From Micromonospora echinaurantiaca (GTDB lineage: Bacteria; Actinomycetota; Actinomycetes; Mycobacteriales; Micromonosporaceae), in assembly GCF_900090235.1 (NCBI RefSeq), contig NZ_LT607750.1, positions 7,025,501 through 7,089,500 on the forward strand: a stretch of DNA of 64,000 nucleotides. The letters are read 5' to 3'. The notes below the pieces were generated by a model, which saw only the letters and a program-made list of their open reading frames with translations, made no database searches and had not been told where the DNA came from. The position numbers were made by a program, and so were the translations under genes. Below, piece after piece: positions 9,138-18,117 of this stretch. Position 1 is the first letter of the stretch. Every line of letters starts with the position of its first letter.

Positions 9138-9178
9138 GGGAATCTCTCCGATCACCGCGGAATAGCTACGTCTGGTGG

Positions 9179-9205
9179 AACGAGGACGTACCCCGTCGGA
9201 TTCCC
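9179..9205 (-). promoter_or_regulatory. SigR/SigH-type (thiol-oxidative stress) promoter of trxA
   Basis: Read on the minus strand the site is GGGAAT, 18 bases, GTT, exactly the consensus of Streptomyces SigR and mycobacterial SigH promoters. It lies 42-68 bases before the thioredoxin ATG, so a start point about 7 bases past GTT would give a 5' leader of about 35 nt containing the GGAGAG site. Thioredoxin genes are classic SigR targets. The match is direct; use by a SigR orthologue is inferred. Confidence 0.82.
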
Positions 9206-9678
9206 GCCTCGGTGGTGCGGAAACGTGTTCTGGAAGGTGATCCTCGTCATCGACCGCCGTCTGTCGAATCGGGGTCGTGCGGTCCGCAAGTGCAGTACGC
9301 ATTTGCGTGACCGGACGTGATGGGAGCGTTTCCAAGGAGATCGGCACGATTCCGCAACACCGATCGGTAACTTCTCGCTTGACAAGCGAGGATCCGCCCC
9401 CTGGAGATCGCTTACGGCTCGACCTAACCTCACAGAGAGTAGTGTTACAAAAAGATAAATGTGACCTCCGTCTCTGTCCGTGTCGGGTGGGCGTCCGGCA
9501 GAATCTTTCGCATCAGAGCGTGGGCGGCGGGTGCCGGGGAGGGCCCCGCCGCTCATTGCGTCTCCCCCCGGGGCGGCCGGTGTGACATTTCCCCACGGCC
9601 CGCGCCCCGCTCAGTTCCTTAACCCTCGATAAGGCATGCTGTGCCGAACTCCATCGCCGCCCGTCGAAGGGGACAAGG
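9206..9678. other. Long intergenic region between trxA promoter and MaoC gene
   Basis: No convincing gene. It contains an AT-rich patch around 9441-9468 (GTTACAAAAAGATAAATGTGAC), unusual against the local GC content, and TTGACA at 9379-9384 without a good -10 element. The MaoC gene has a GGGACAAGG ribosome site just before ATG 9679. A promoter for that gene probably lies here but cannot be placed. Confidence 0.4.
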
Positions 9679-10194
9679 ATGCAGTTCGGCCGCTACTACG
9701 AGGAGTTCGAGGTCGGCGCGGTCTACCGGCACTGGCCGGGCAAGACGGTCACCGAGTACGACGACCACCTCTTCTGTCTGCTCACCATGAACCACCACCC
9801 GCTGCACATGGACGCGCACTACGCCGAGACGGCCAGCCAGTTCAAGCGCAACGTCGTGGTGGGCAACTACATCTACTCCCTGCTCCTCGGCATGTCCGTG
9901 CCGGACGTCAGCGGCAAGGCGATCGCCAACCTCGAGGTCGAGTCGCTGCGGCACGTGGCGCCGACCTTCCACGGCGACACCATCTACGGCGAGACCACCG
10001 TGCTGGACAAGCGGGAGTCCTCCTCGAAGCCCGACCGGGGGGTGGTCGCGGTGGAGACCCGGGGCTACAACCAGGACGGCACGCTGGTCTGTGTCTTCCG
10101 CCGCCGGGTGATGGTCCCCAAGCGGGAGTACGCGGCCAGCGCGGTGCCCGAGGGCGTCGACCCGGAGCGCCCGAGCTTCCCCGAGCCGCGCTGA
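9679..10194 (+). CDS. MaoC family dehydratase (mesaconyl-CoA hydratase-like candidate)
   Basis: 171 residues, a single hot-dog-fold MaoC domain. FEVGAVYRHWPGKTVTEYDDHLFCLLTMNHHPLHMD contains the hydratase-2 type D-x-x-x-x-H-like active-site segment (TMNHHPLHMD). VGNYIYSLLLGMSV and VLDKRESSSKPDRG follow. Such proteins hydrate enoyl-CoA thioesters. In actinobacteria this subtype is found near malyl-CoA-lyase-like genes, as here at the left edge, suggesting hydration of mesaconyl-CoA or a related substrate. A 15-bp terminator hairpin follows at 10228. Confidence 0.85.
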   Translation: MQFGRYYEEFEVGAVYRHWPGKTVTEYDDHLFCLLTMNHHPLHMDAHYAETASQFKRNVVVGNYIYSLLLGMSVPDVSGKAIANLEVESLRHVAPTFHGDTIYGETTVLDKRESSSKPDRGVVAVETRGYNQDGTLVCVFRRRVMVPKREYAASAVPEGVDPERPSFPEPR

Positions 10195-10227
10195 CCCGGT
10201 CGAACGTCGACGCGTCCCCGACGCGAC

Positions 10228-10268
10228 GGGCCCCTTCCACCCCGGTTCCGGGTGGAAGGGGCCCTTTT
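10228..10268 (+). terminator. Strong intrinsic terminator
   Basis: A perfect 15-bp stem (GGGCCCCTTCCACCC, 10228-10242, with 10250-10264) has a 7-nt loop and is directly followed by TTTT. It ends the MaoC transcript, 34 bases past its stop codon. Confidence 0.93.
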
Positions 10269-10304
10269 CCCGATCCGGGGCATATGCTGGCGCCGGAGGT
10301 CCCC

Positions 10305-10817
10305 ATGAGCCACTCCCTCGCCGGAGAGCCGCCCTCTGCCGGTCGCCGTACCGCACCGTTGACCACCGCCGTCTACTCCGCCGCCGAGTGGGATCTGCTG
10401 ACCGACCTGCCCGGCCGGGTCGTCGTGGCCGCCGCCGCGCCCGGTCCCGGGCGGCCCCGCCGGGGCGTCGCCGCCGGGCTGGCCGGCCTGGACGCCGTCG
10501 CCGCCGGCCGGGCCTTCGACAGCGACCTGGTCCGCGCCGTGGTGGCCGCGATCTACGCCCGGCACGACGGCGCACCCGAACCCACCGACCGGCTCACCGA
10601 CCTGGTGGACCTGCTCGCCGCCTGCCGCGCCGCGGCACGGGTGCTGCGCCGGCGCGCCGACCCGGCCGACTCGGCGGCGTACCGGCAGTGGGTGCAGTCG
10701 GTGGCCGCCCGGGTGTGCCGGGCGACGCCGGTCGGCACGCCGGGGCCGCCCGCCGGCGAGTCGCCCGCCGACCGCCGGTTCCTCGAACGCCTCGGCGGCG
10801 CGCTGGGGCTGCGCTGA
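10305..10817 (+). CDS. Hypothetical protein, alpha-helical
   Basis: 170 residues from ATG 10305, 6 bases after a GGAGG site. The sequence is Ala/Arg-rich and predicted helical (AAIYARHDGAPEPTDRLTDLV, AACRAAARVLRRRADPAD). No membrane segment or catalytic motif is visible. It lies between the MaoC terminator and the TrmH gene, in the same direction as TrmH. Not recognised. Confidence 0.6.
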   Translation: MSHSLAGEPPSAGRRTAPLTTAVYSAAEWDLLTDLPGRVVVAAAAPGPGRPRRGVAAGLAGLDAVAAGRAFDSDLVRAVVAAIYARHDGAPEPTDRLTDLVDLLAACRAAARVLRRRADPADSAAYRQWVQSVAARVCRATPVGTPGPPAGESPADRRFLERLGGALGLR

Positions 10818-10879
10818 GCCGCACCGGTTCCCGGGGTCCCGCCGGTGCGACGGCGCCCGGGCCGTACCCTCTCCAGACC

Positions 10880-11503
10880 GTGACCGATGAGCAGCTCGAC
10901 GTCGGCGTGGGACCGTGGCCCGGAGACCCGCCGGACGACCCGCGCTACGACCCCGTACTGCTCGCCGAGGGCGACCGGCGCAACGTGGTGGACCGCTACC
11001 GGTACTGGCGGCGCGAGGCGGTGGTGGCGGACCTGGACCGGCGCCGGCACGACTTCCACGTGGCCATCGAGAACTGGCAGCACGACCTCAACATCGGCAC
11101 TGTGGTCCGCAACGCCAACGCCTTCCTCGCCGCCGAGGTGCACATCGTCGGCCGGCGCCGATGGAACCGCCGGGGCGCCATGGTGACCGACCGCTACCAG
11201 CACGTCCGGCACCACCCGACGATCGAGGAGTTCGTCGCCTGGGCGGCGGAGCGGGAACTGCCGGTGGTCGGCATCGACAACCTGCCCGGCTCCCGGCCGC
11301 TGGAGACCACCACCCTGCCGCGGCGCTGCGTCCTGCTCTTCGGGCAGGAGGGGCCGGGCCTGTCCGACCCGGCGCGGGCCGCCTGCGCCCAGCTCTTCTC
11401 GATCTCGCAGTACGGCTCCACCCGGTCGATCAACGCCGGGGTGGCCAGCGGGATCGCGATGCACGCCTGGATCCGCGCCCACGCCGACCCGCCGCCGGAC
11501 TGA
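10880..11503 (+). CDS. TrmH (SpoU) family RNA 2'-O-methyltransferase
   Basis: 207 residues from GTG 10880. The three SPOUT knot motifs are clear: NIGTVVRNANAF (motif 1), LLFGQEGPGLS (motif 2) and SISQYGSTRSINAGVASGIAMH (motif 3). The enzyme transfers a methyl group from SAM to a ribose 2'-OH in tRNA or rRNA. The N-terminal 60 residues (RYRYWRREAVVADLDRRRHDFHVAIENWQHDL) are typical of the actinobacterial subgroup. The target nucleotide is not known. Confidence 0.88.
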   Translation: MTDEQLDVGVGPWPGDPPDDPRYDPVLLAEGDRRNVVDRYRYWRREAVVADLDRRRHDFHVAIENWQHDLNIGTVVRNANAFLAAEVHIVGRRRWNRRGAMVTDRYQHVRHHPTIEEFVAWAAERELPVVGIDNLPGSRPLETTTLPRRCVLLFGQEGPGLSDPARAACAQLFSISQYGSTRSINAGVASGIAMHAWIRAHADPPPD

Positions 11504-11586
11504 GCGCCGTACCACCTGGGCGATCATCGGCGACCGAAACCGGCGCTCCGCTTGACGGACCGGCGGTGCGGGGCGACGGTGGAAAG

Positions 11587-12285
11587 GTGAGTGTCGCGGT
11601 GAGTTGTCCCAGGTGCGGTGGTCCGGTCCGGGCGCCGGACCTGATGCACACCGAGTCGCGCTGCCTGAACTGCGGGCCGGTCCCGCCGCTGCACGTGCCC
11701 GAGCACATCGGAGCGGAGATCGTGGCCAGTGTGGTCGACCGGATCACCGCCGCCGCCGAGCCGCCGAAGCGGCCGGCCGCCCCGCTCTGGTGCCCGTGGC
11801 CGCTGCCGACCGGCTGGACGATGACCGGCGTGGCGTACGCCGGGGACGACCGCACCGGTGTCCGCGCCACCGCGGTCGCCTGCGCGGGCCCGTCGCCGCT
11901 CGCCGGCGGTCCCGCCGACCTGGTCTTCGTGGCCGAGGAGCCCGGCGTCGGCCTGGGCACCCGGCTCGCCGGCATGCCGGGCCCGGATCCGGGTCCACAA
12001 CTGGCGGACGCGCTGACCGACCCCGGTCCGGGTCATCCCGAGCACGTCGGACAGGCTCGGATCAAGGTGGCCGGTCACCCCACTCCACTGTGGCTGGTGA
12101 ATTCACCGGCGGATCGAAGCGCGTACGCGGGCGAGGCTCGGGGAATGTGGCTGCATGCGATAGCCTGGCCGGCGAGTGCGGGGCACCTGCTCGCGGAGGA
12201 CGTCGTGCTGCACGACCTGACCGAGTGGACACCACCCGAACTCGTGTACGGCGCACCGTCTCCGTACCTGCACGGGAGGGCTTGA
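11587..12285 (+). CDS. DUF6758-like protein with N-terminal zinc ribbon
   Basis: 232 residues from GTG 11587. The start carries two CxxC knuckles (CPRCGGPV and CLNCGPV) that probably bind Zn. The rest is a conserved actinobacterial domain with LWCPWPLPTGWTMTGVAYAGD, DLVFVAEEPGVGLG and GMWLHAIAWPASAGHLL. It is likely cytosolic. Function unknown. Confidence 0.7.
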   Translation: MSVAVSCPRCGGPVRAPDLMHTESRCLNCGPVPPLHVPEHIGAEIVASVVDRITAAAEPPKRPAAPLWCPWPLPTGWTMTGVAYAGDDRTGVRATAVACAGPSPLAGGPADLVFVAEEPGVGLGTRLAGMPGPDPGPQLADALTDPGPGHPEHVGQARIKVAGHPTPLWLVNSPADRSAYAGEARGMWLHAIAWPASAGHLLAEDVVLHDLTEWTPPELVYGAPSPYLHGRA

Positions 12286-12401
12286 CATGCCTCCCGGAAT
12301 GACGGAGAACGGACGCAGATATTCACTGTACGACACCACACTGATACTCTGGGTGCCGCTGCGGTAATGGGACCCGGCGCCGCGCGAGAGGATGGCCCGC
12401 C

Positions 12402-12560
12402 ATGGTCAAGAAGGTCCTCACCTGGGCCGGAATCGCATTCTTGATCTTCTTCGTCGCCTACCGGCCGAACTCCGCGGCGGATGTCTTCAAGTCGCTGGGC
12501 GGCGGCATCATGGACATCGCCCAGGGCTTCGGCGACTTCTTCACCAGCCTCGTCGCCTGA
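12402..12560 (+). CDS. Small hypothetical membrane protein (52 aa)
   Basis: Starts MVKKVLTWAGIAFLIFFVAYRP and ends GDFFTSLVA. One membrane helix comes first, then an amphipathic segment with SLGGGIMDIAQGFGDFF. It is too short for routine ORF calling, but codon bias is strongly actinobacterial (nearly every third base G or C). It sits 6 bases upstream of the PH-domain gene, suggesting one transcript. The GAGAGGATGGCCCGCC before ATG 12402 gives a weak ribosome site. Confidence 0.7.
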   Translation: MVKKVLTWAGIAFLIFFVAYRPNSAADVFKSLGGGIMDIAQGFGDFFTSLVA

Positions 12561-12566
12561 CCGCCG

Positions 12567-13439
12567 ATGGGCAGCCCCTCCGGTCCACCCTTCAACCCCG
12601 ACGACCCCGACGACCGGGAGCGCCGGGAGCGCGACACGGAGCCGATCCCGCCGTACCGGCCCGACGACGGGCCGGGCTACGGTGCCGGCCCGGGCCTCTC
12701 CGACGGCCCCTCCCTCTCCGACGACGCCGGCTACGGCGCCGGGGCGGGCTACGCCAGCGAGAGCCGCTCGGGCCGCGCCTGGGTCCGTGACCCCGAGGCC
12801 GGCTACCCCTCGATCTCCGAGGAGGAACTGGCCGGGCTGCGCGCCGACGCCGCCGGCATGACACCCCGGCGGGTGCTGCCGCTGGAGGACGAGCCGAGTT
12901 CGCTGGTCGCCCGCTACCTCTTCCCCACCGAGCGCTACCGGGGCGAGTGGAAGCGGCACTGGGTCCACCTCACCACGCCGCTGCTGATCGGCGTCGCGGC
13001 CACCTTCGTGCTCGGCTACCTCTCCGGCTTCCTCGCCGGCCAGGACGTCGGCGCGCTCACCACCATCGCCGTGCTGCTCTGGTTCGCCGTGATGGGCTGG
13101 GTGGCCTGGAAGGTCGCCGACTGGTGGTACGACCGCTTCATCCTGACCAACAAGCGGGTCATGGTGGTCAACGGCATCATCACCCGCCAGGTGGCGATGA
13201 TGCCGCTGGTCCGGGTCACCGACATGAAGTACGAGCAGACCCCGGCCGGCCGGGCGCTCAACTACGGCACCTTCGTGCTGGAGTCCGCCGGCCAGGAGCA
13301 GGCCCTCCGCGAGATCAAGAACCTGCCCAACCCGAACGAGCTCTACCTGCGTGTGGTCGAAGAGATGTACGAGCCGCAGGCGGTCGAGGCGCGGCTGGGC
13401 AAGGAGGCCGACGAGGCCAAGGCCGACGACGGAGCGTGA
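12567..13439 (+). CDS. PH (bPH_2) domain membrane protein
   Basis: 290 residues. About 105 N-terminal residues are acidic and Pro/Gly-rich. Two membrane helices lie near 137-158 and 164-184. They are followed by a DUF304/bPH_2 domain (YDRFILTNKRVMVVNGIITRQVAMMPLVRVTDMKYEQT) and a charged tail. Such proteins are actinobacterial membrane-associated bacterial PH proteins of unclear function. ATG 12567 lies 6 bases after the small membrane gene's stop. Confidence 0.82.
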   Translation: MGSPSGPPFNPDDPDDRERRERDTEPIPPYRPDDGPGYGAGPGLSDGPSLSDDAGYGAGAGYASESRSGRAWVRDPEAGYPSISEEELAGLRADAAGMTPRRVLPLEDEPSSLVARYLFPTERYRGEWKRHWVHLTTPLLIGVAATFVLGYLSGFLAGQDVGALTTIAVLLWFAVMGWVAWKVADWWYDRFILTNKRVMVVNGIITRQVAMMPLVRVTDMKYEQTPAGRALNYGTFVLESAGQEQALREIKNLPNPNELYLRVVEEMYEPQAVEARLGKEADEAKADDGA

Positions 13440-13541
13440 ACGTTTTCGTCCGAACATCGGATGAACTGCACACCTTTGGGCGTCGACCCGACTCGTCCGG
13501 ACATGGCAGCCTGCCAGGCAGGACGGGGCGCGGAGGTGGAC

Positions 13542-14327
13542 GTGGCGAGCAGGGACCCGCTGGAGGAGGAGTTCCGCGACTTCGTCGCGGCCCGTTCCGG
13601 CGCCCTGCTGCGTACCGCGTACCTGCTCACCGGGGACTGGGCCACCGCCGAGGACCTGCTCCAGACCGCGCTGACCAAGACGTACCTGGCCTGGAAGCGG
13701 CTCGGCGGGATCGAGGCCATCGAGCCGTACGCCCGCCGGGTCATGGTCAACACCTCGACCAGTTGGTGGCGGCGGCGCTGGCACGGTGAGCGCCCCACCG
13801 AGGTGCTGCCCGAGCGGACCGGGGTCGACGAGATCGAGCAGCAGCTCGACCGGGACCTGCTCTGGCGGCACCTGAAGGCCCTGCCCGCCCGGCAGCGCGC
13901 GGTGCTGGTGCTGCGCTTCTACGAGGACCTGTCGGAGGCGCAGACCGCCGCCCTGCTGGAGATCTCGCCCGGCACGGTGAAGAGCCAGACCTCCCGCGCG
14001 CTGAACACCCTGCGCCGCCGGCTGGGCGCCGAGGGAGCGCTCGGCCTGCCCACCGGGATCGAACCGGCGCCGGCCCGACCGCCCGCGCCCCGCCGCGCCA
14101 CCGGCCGGGGCGCCACCGCCGTACCGACCCCACGGCCGGGCGCCGCACCGGCCACCCCGGGCTCCGAACGCCCGCCGACCCCGGCCGCCCCCGCGGCGGT
14201 GCCGGCCGCGGCGCCCCCCGAGGCGGCGGCCACCCCGACACCGGAGCCGGACGTCGAGGCCGTCCCGGTGACCGTGCCGGCCCGCTCCGGCGTACCGGCG
14301 GGCACCGTCGCCATGGAGGCCCGGTGA
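13542..14327 (+). CDS. SigE-family ECF RNA polymerase sigma factor
   Basis: 261 residues from GTG 13542, with GGAGG 5 bases before it. Longer in-frame starts at 13461 and 13536 are less well placed. Region 2 is FRDFVAARSGALLRTAYLLTGDWATAEDLLQTAL. Region 4 is LPARQRAVLVLRFYEDLSEAQTAALLEISPGTVKSQTSRAL with its helix-turn-helix. The C-terminal 85 residues are a Pro/Ala-rich tail, unusual for ECF factors and perhaps a tether. The stop overlaps the GTG of the next gene by 4 bases, making that product a candidate regulator of this sigma factor. Confidence 0.88.
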   Translation: MASRDPLEEEFRDFVAARSGALLRTAYLLTGDWATAEDLLQTALTKTYLAWKRLGGIEAIEPYARRVMVNTSTSWWRRRWHGERPTEVLPERTGVDEIEQQLDRDLLWRHLKALPARQRAVLVLRFYEDLSEAQTAALLEISPGTVKSQTSRALNTLRRRLGAEGALGLPTGIEPAPARPPAPRRATGRGATAVPTPRPGAAPATPGSERPPTPAAPAAVPAAAPPEAAATPTPEPDVEAVPVTVPARSGVPAGTVAMEAR

Positions 14328-15580
14328 CCACCCGGTCGGGTCGCCGTGGCAACCAGACGGTCGGCCCGACGCGTCCACTCCACGTGCGGCAGGACGACCT
14401 GGAACACGCGGTGCGGGAGACGCTGTCCCGCCAGGTCGCCGTGCCCCACGCGCTCGCCGTCGACCCGGCCGGGCTGGCCATCCGCCGGGCCGACCGGATC
14501 CGCCGTCGGCGTACCGCCGCCGGGCTGGCCTTGGCCACGGTGGCCACCGCACTGCTCACCACCGGGATGGCGCAGCTCGGTGAGGAGCAGGGGCCACCCA
14601 GGACGCCGACCGTGGTGCTCGGTGACCCGTACGCCTCACCGCTGCCGGAACCGACGGCGGCCGTGACCGCACCGGTCGGCCCGGACCGCGGCGAGGTGGA
14701 TCTGATCATCGGGGGCACGCTCGCCGGCGCGGACGGCAGCCGGGTCCCGTTGCTCGACGTCGGCCCGGTCGAGCGGGCCCAGCGGGCACCGGACGGCGGC
14801 GGCTGGCTGGTGGTCGGCGCGCCCACCGTGGCCGGCCGGTCGCTCTGGCTGGTGCCGCCCCGCGGCGCCGCGCAGGTGCTGCTCGCCGGCGCGGCGCAGA
14901 TCACGCTCAGCGACGACGGGCGCCAGGTCGCCTGGCGGGAGGGCGCGGACCTGGTGGCGGCCGGCATCGTCGGCGGCCAGCTCGTCGCCACCGTGCGGAC
15001 GGCGCTACCGGCCGGGGCGGAGCCGGTGCGGTTCGCGGGCGACCGCGTGCTGGCCCGCCTCGACCCGACCGGGCCCGGGCACCTCCTGTGGCGACCGGGC
15101 GACGAGGCGCCGGTAATGGCAGCCGACGACACCAGCAGGCACGTCTACGGCCGCCTGCCCGACGGCCGGCTGGTCGCCCAGGTGTCCGCCGGCACGCCGC
15201 GCCGGCCCTGCCTCGCCCTGCTCGATCCGGCGCTCACGCCGACGCGTACCGCCTGCGGGCCGAGCCTGGGCGCCGACGGCCGCGGCGCGGTCTCCGCCGA
15301 CGGCCGGTGGCTGGTGCTGAACGGGGGCGCCGCCGGCAAGGACGCCGCGCTCCTGGTCGACCTGGCGGCGCTCGGGTCCGGGACGCTGACCGCGCTACCG
15401 GCCGGGCCACCGCTGGCCGGGGCGGTCGCCTGGACGGCGGACCAGACCGTGGTCTACGGCGACGCCGCGGGCGGCCTGGTGCGGGCCGCGGTGGACTCGG
15501 TGCTCGCCGGCGAGCGGGCCACCCCCGCCCCGGTGCCGGGGCTGCGGTCCGGTGAGCGCCTGGTGGTGGTCACCGGATGA
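14324..15580 (+). CDS. Single-pass membrane protein with beta-propeller-like exterior, sigma-factor partner
   Basis: 418 residues from GTG 14324, overlapping the sigma-factor stop by 4 bases. The N-terminal ~60 residues are cytoplasmic, basic and helical. One helix follows (TAAGLALATVATALLTTGMA), then an external region with repeating blade-like units (SDDGRQVAWREGADLV, SADGRWLVLNGGAAG, AWTADQTVVYGDAAG). This layout fits a membrane anti-sigma or sensor protein, but no zinc-binding anti-sigma motif (HxxxCxxC) is present. The anti-sigma role is inferred from operon structure. Confidence 0.65.
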   Translation: MTTRSGRRGNQTVGPTRPLHVRQDDLEHAVRETLSRQVAVPHALAVDPAGLAIRRADRIRRRRTAAGLALATVATALLTTGMAQLGEEQGPPRTPTVVLGDPYASPLPEPTAAVTAPVGPDRGEVDLIIGGTLAGADGSRVPLLDVGPVERAQRAPDGGGWLVVGAPTVAGRSLWLVPPRGAAQVLLAGAAQITLSDDGRQVAWREGADLVAAGIVGGQLVATVRTALPAGAEPVRFAGDRVLARLDPTGPGHLLWRPGDEAPVMAADDTSRHVYGRLPDGRLVAQVSAGTPRRPCLALLDPALTPTRTACGPSLGADGRGAVSADGRWLVLNGGAAGKDAALLVDLAALGSGTLTALPAGPPLAGAVAWTADQTVVYGDAAGGLVRAAVDSVLAGERATPAPVPGLRSGERLVVVTG

Positions 15581-15612
15581 CCGGGGCGTCCCGGGCCGGG
15601 TAGCGTCGGGCG

Positions 15613-16479
15613 GTGAGTTCCCGCCCACGGATCGACCTGCACACCCACTCCACCGCCAGCGACGGCACCCTCGGCCCGGCCGAGCTGGTGCGGGCGGCCG
15701 CCGACGCCGGGTTGGACGTCGTGGCGCTCACCGACCACGACACCACCGCCGGGTGGGAACCGGCGCTGCGGGCGCTGCCGCCCGGGCTTCGCCTGGTGCG
15801 CGGCGCCGAACTCTCCTGCCGCTGGTACGGCCCGGACTCGCCGGTGCCGCTGCACCTGCTGGCGTACCTCTTCGATCCGGACCACCCGGCGCTGGCCGCG
15901 GAGCTGGCCCGGGTGCGGCTGGCCCGGGAGGTGCGCGGCGAGCGCATCGTGACGCTGCTGCGGGCGGACGGCGTCGACGTCAGCTGGCCGGAGATCCTCG
16001 CTGCGGCGGCCGGCGGCACGGTGGGCCGCCCGCACATCGCGCAGGCGCTGATCCGGGCCGGCCTGGTGGCGAGCACCACCGAGGCGTTCGGGCCGGACTG
16101 GCTGGGGGAGCGCTACCGGCTGCCCAAGGAGGACATCGATGTCTTCCACGCGGTCCGGCTGGTCCGGGCGGCCGGCGGCGTGCCGGTCTTCGCCCATCCT
16201 CGGGCCAGCCGGCGGGGACGGATCGTGCCGGACGAGCTGATCGCCGAACTGGCCGCGGCCGGTCTCGCCGGCCTGGAGGCCGACCACGAGGACCACTCGC
16301 CGGCCGAGCGGGCGCACGTCCGCGCGCTCGCCGCCGAGCTGGGCCTGCTGGTGACCGGGTCGTCGGACTTCCACGGCACGCACAAGACGGTGCGGCTCGG
16401 TGCCTTCCACACCGAACCCGAGGCGTACGAGCGGCTGGTCGCCGAGGCGTCCGGGGTGACCGAGGTCGCTTCCGGCTGA
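15613..16479 (+). CDS. PHP domain phosphoesterase (RNase AM / nucleotide bisphosphatase-like)
   Basis: 288 residues from GTG 15613. Metal-binding motifs of the PHP family are in order: DLHTHSTASDGT (13-ish), ALTDHDTT, GAELSC, VFAHPRAS and TGSSDFHGTH. The length and motif set match the TrpH/YciV group, which acts on 3',5'-nucleoside bisphosphates or trims 5' RNA ends. It is cytosolic and divalent-metal dependent. Confidence 0.88.
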   Translation: MSSRPRIDLHTHSTASDGTLGPAELVRAAADAGLDVVALTDHDTTAGWEPALRALPPGLRLVRGAELSCRWYGPDSPVPLHLLAYLFDPDHPALAAELARVRLAREVRGERIVTLLRADGVDVSWPEILAAAAGGTVGRPHIAQALIRAGLVASTTEAFGPDWLGERYRLPKEDIDVFHAVRLVRAAGGVPVFAHPRASRRGRIVPDELIAELAAAGLAGLEADHEDHSPAERAHVRALAAELGLLVTGSSDFHGTHKTVRLGAFHTEPEAYERLVAEASGVTEVASG

Positions 16480-16519
16480 TCCGCGTTTCCGTCTCCGGCG
16501 CCACGGCTACCTTGATCGC

Positions 16520-17134
16520 GTGGATGTCAAGCTGTTCGGCGAGGTCTTCGTGACCCTGCTGGTGATCGTCGACCCGCCGGGCATGATGCCCATCTTCCTC
16601 GCGCTGACCGGTCCGCTGCCGGCCCGCGACCGCAACCGGGCCGCCTGGCAGGCGGTCGCGCTGGCGCTCGGCGTGATCGTCGTCTTCGCGGTGGCCGGGC
16701 AGACCATCCTCGACTACCTGCACGTGGACCTGCCCGCGTTGCAGGCGGCCGGCGGCCTGCTGCTGATCCTGGTCGCGCTGGAGCTGCTGACCGGCAAGAC
16801 CGACGACCCGAGCCAGCAGACCACCTCGAACATCGCCCTGGTGCCGCTCGGCACGCCGCTGCTGGCCGGTCCGGGCGCGATCGTGGCGACCATGCTCTTC
16901 GTGCAGCAGTCCGACGGCGCCGCGGACTACACCGCCGTGGCCGCCGGGATCGTGGCGGTGATGCTCGCGGTGTGGATCGTGCTCCGGTTCTCCGGCGGGA
17001 TCGTCAAGATCCTGCGTCCGGGCGGGATCGAGGTGCTCACCCGGATCGCCGGCCTGCTGCTGGCCGCCATCGCTGTGCAGCTCATCGCGGACGCGGTGGC
17101 CGCCTTCGTGGCCCAGTACACCGGCGCGGCCTGA
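16520..17134 (+). CDS. MarC family integral membrane protein
   Basis: 204 residues with six hydrophobic helices. The N-terminal VTLLVIVDPPGMMPIFLALT is the family signature (usually DPxGxxPxF), and PLLAGPGAI begins the second repeat. Start GTG 16520. It was once linked to multiple antibiotic resistance, but that link has not held for MarC itself. Substrate unknown. Confidence 0.88.
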   Translation: MDVKLFGEVFVTLLVIVDPPGMMPIFLALTGPLPARDRNRAAWQAVALALGVIVVFAVAGQTILDYLHVDLPALQAAGGLLLILVALELLTGKTDDPSQQTTSNIALVPLGTPLLAGPGAIVATMLFVQQSDGAADYTAVAAGIVAVMLAVWIVLRFSGGIVKILRPGGIEVLTRIAGLLLAAIAVQLIADAVAAFVAQYTGAA

Positions 17135-17178
17135 CCGCCGTACCGGTCCTGTCGGACTCGGGTGGCAGGATCCCCGGT

Positions 17179-18117
17179 GTGCGACGAGCATCTTCAGCCG
17201 GTCGACCCTCCGCCGCGGGGGGCCGGGCACCCCGACCGCGCGACGCCCAGCCCGAGCAGCTCGGTTTCGAGGGCATGCCGGAGCGGCTCTTCGTCTGCAC
17301 CCCCAGCAAACTCGGCACGTACGCGGACTGCCCCCGGCGCTACCGCTACTCCTACGTCGACCGTCCGGCCCCGCCCAAGGGCCCACCCTGGGCGCACAAC
17401 TCGCTCGGCGCCAGCGTGCACACCGCCCTGCGCAACTGGTACGCGCTGCCCCCCGAGCGACGCCGACCGGAGGCGCTGGCCGGGTTGCTCAAGGGCACCT
17501 GGGTCCGCGAGGGCTACCGCGACGACGAGCAGGAGCGCTCCGCCTACCGGCGGGCGCTGAGCTGGCTGGAGTCCTACGTGGCCACCCTCGACCCGGAGGT
17601 CGACCCGCTCGGCGTGGAACGGGTGGTCGCGGTGAAGACGGCGGTGCTGGCCTTCAACGGCCGGGCCGACCGGATCGACTCCCGCCCCGGGCCGGCGGGC
17701 CCCGAGCTGGTCATCGTCGACTACAAGACCGGCCGCACCGGCCTGGACGTCGACGACGCGCGCGGTTCGCAGGCGCTGGCCCTCTACGCGTACGCGGCCG
17801 AGCGGGTGTTCCGCCGGCCGTGCCGCCGGGTCGAGCTGCACCACCTGCCCACCGGCACGGTGGCCGGGCACGATCACACCGTCGAGTCGCTCGCCCGACA
17901 GGTGTCCCGGGCCGAGGAGACCGCGCGCGACATCATGGCCGCCGAGCGGGCCGTCGCCGACGGCGGCGACCCCGACGAGGCCTTCCCCACCACTCCGGGC
18001 CCCCGCTGCGGCTGGTGCGACTACCGGCGCAGCTGCCCGGCCGGCGCCCAGGCCCCCGGCAAGGAGCCGTGGGCGGCCATCGAGCGGCCGAGCGACGCGC
18101 TCCCCGGTCAGGAGTGA
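17179..18117 (+). CDS. RecB-like PD-(D/E)XK exonuclease family protein
   Basis: 312 residues if started at GTG 17179. ATG 17275 (MPERLFVCTPSKL) is an alternative, but the preceding LGFEG is usually conserved. GRADRID and ELVIVDYKTG are the D...(D/E)xK nuclease core. CPRRYRY near the start plus C-terminal CGWCDYRRSC give four cysteines able to hold an iron-sulfur cluster, as in AddB and Cas4-type nucleases. It probably acts in DNA processing. It stands alone, without a helicase partner here. Confidence 0.83.
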   Translation: MRRASSAGRPSAAGGRAPRPRDAQPEQLGFEGMPERLFVCTPSKLGTYADCPRRYRYSYVDRPAPPKGPPWAHNSLGASVHTALRNWYALPPERRRPEALAGLLKGTWVREGYRDDEQERSAYRRALSWLESYVATLDPEVDPLGVERVVAVKTAVLAFNGRADRIDSRPGPAGPELVIVDYKTGRTGLDVDDARGSQALALYAYAAERVFRRPCRRVELHHLPTGTVAGHDHTVESLARQVSRAEETARDIMAAERAVADGGDPDEAFPTTPGPRCGWCDYRRSCPAGAQAPGKEPWAAIERPSDALPGQE

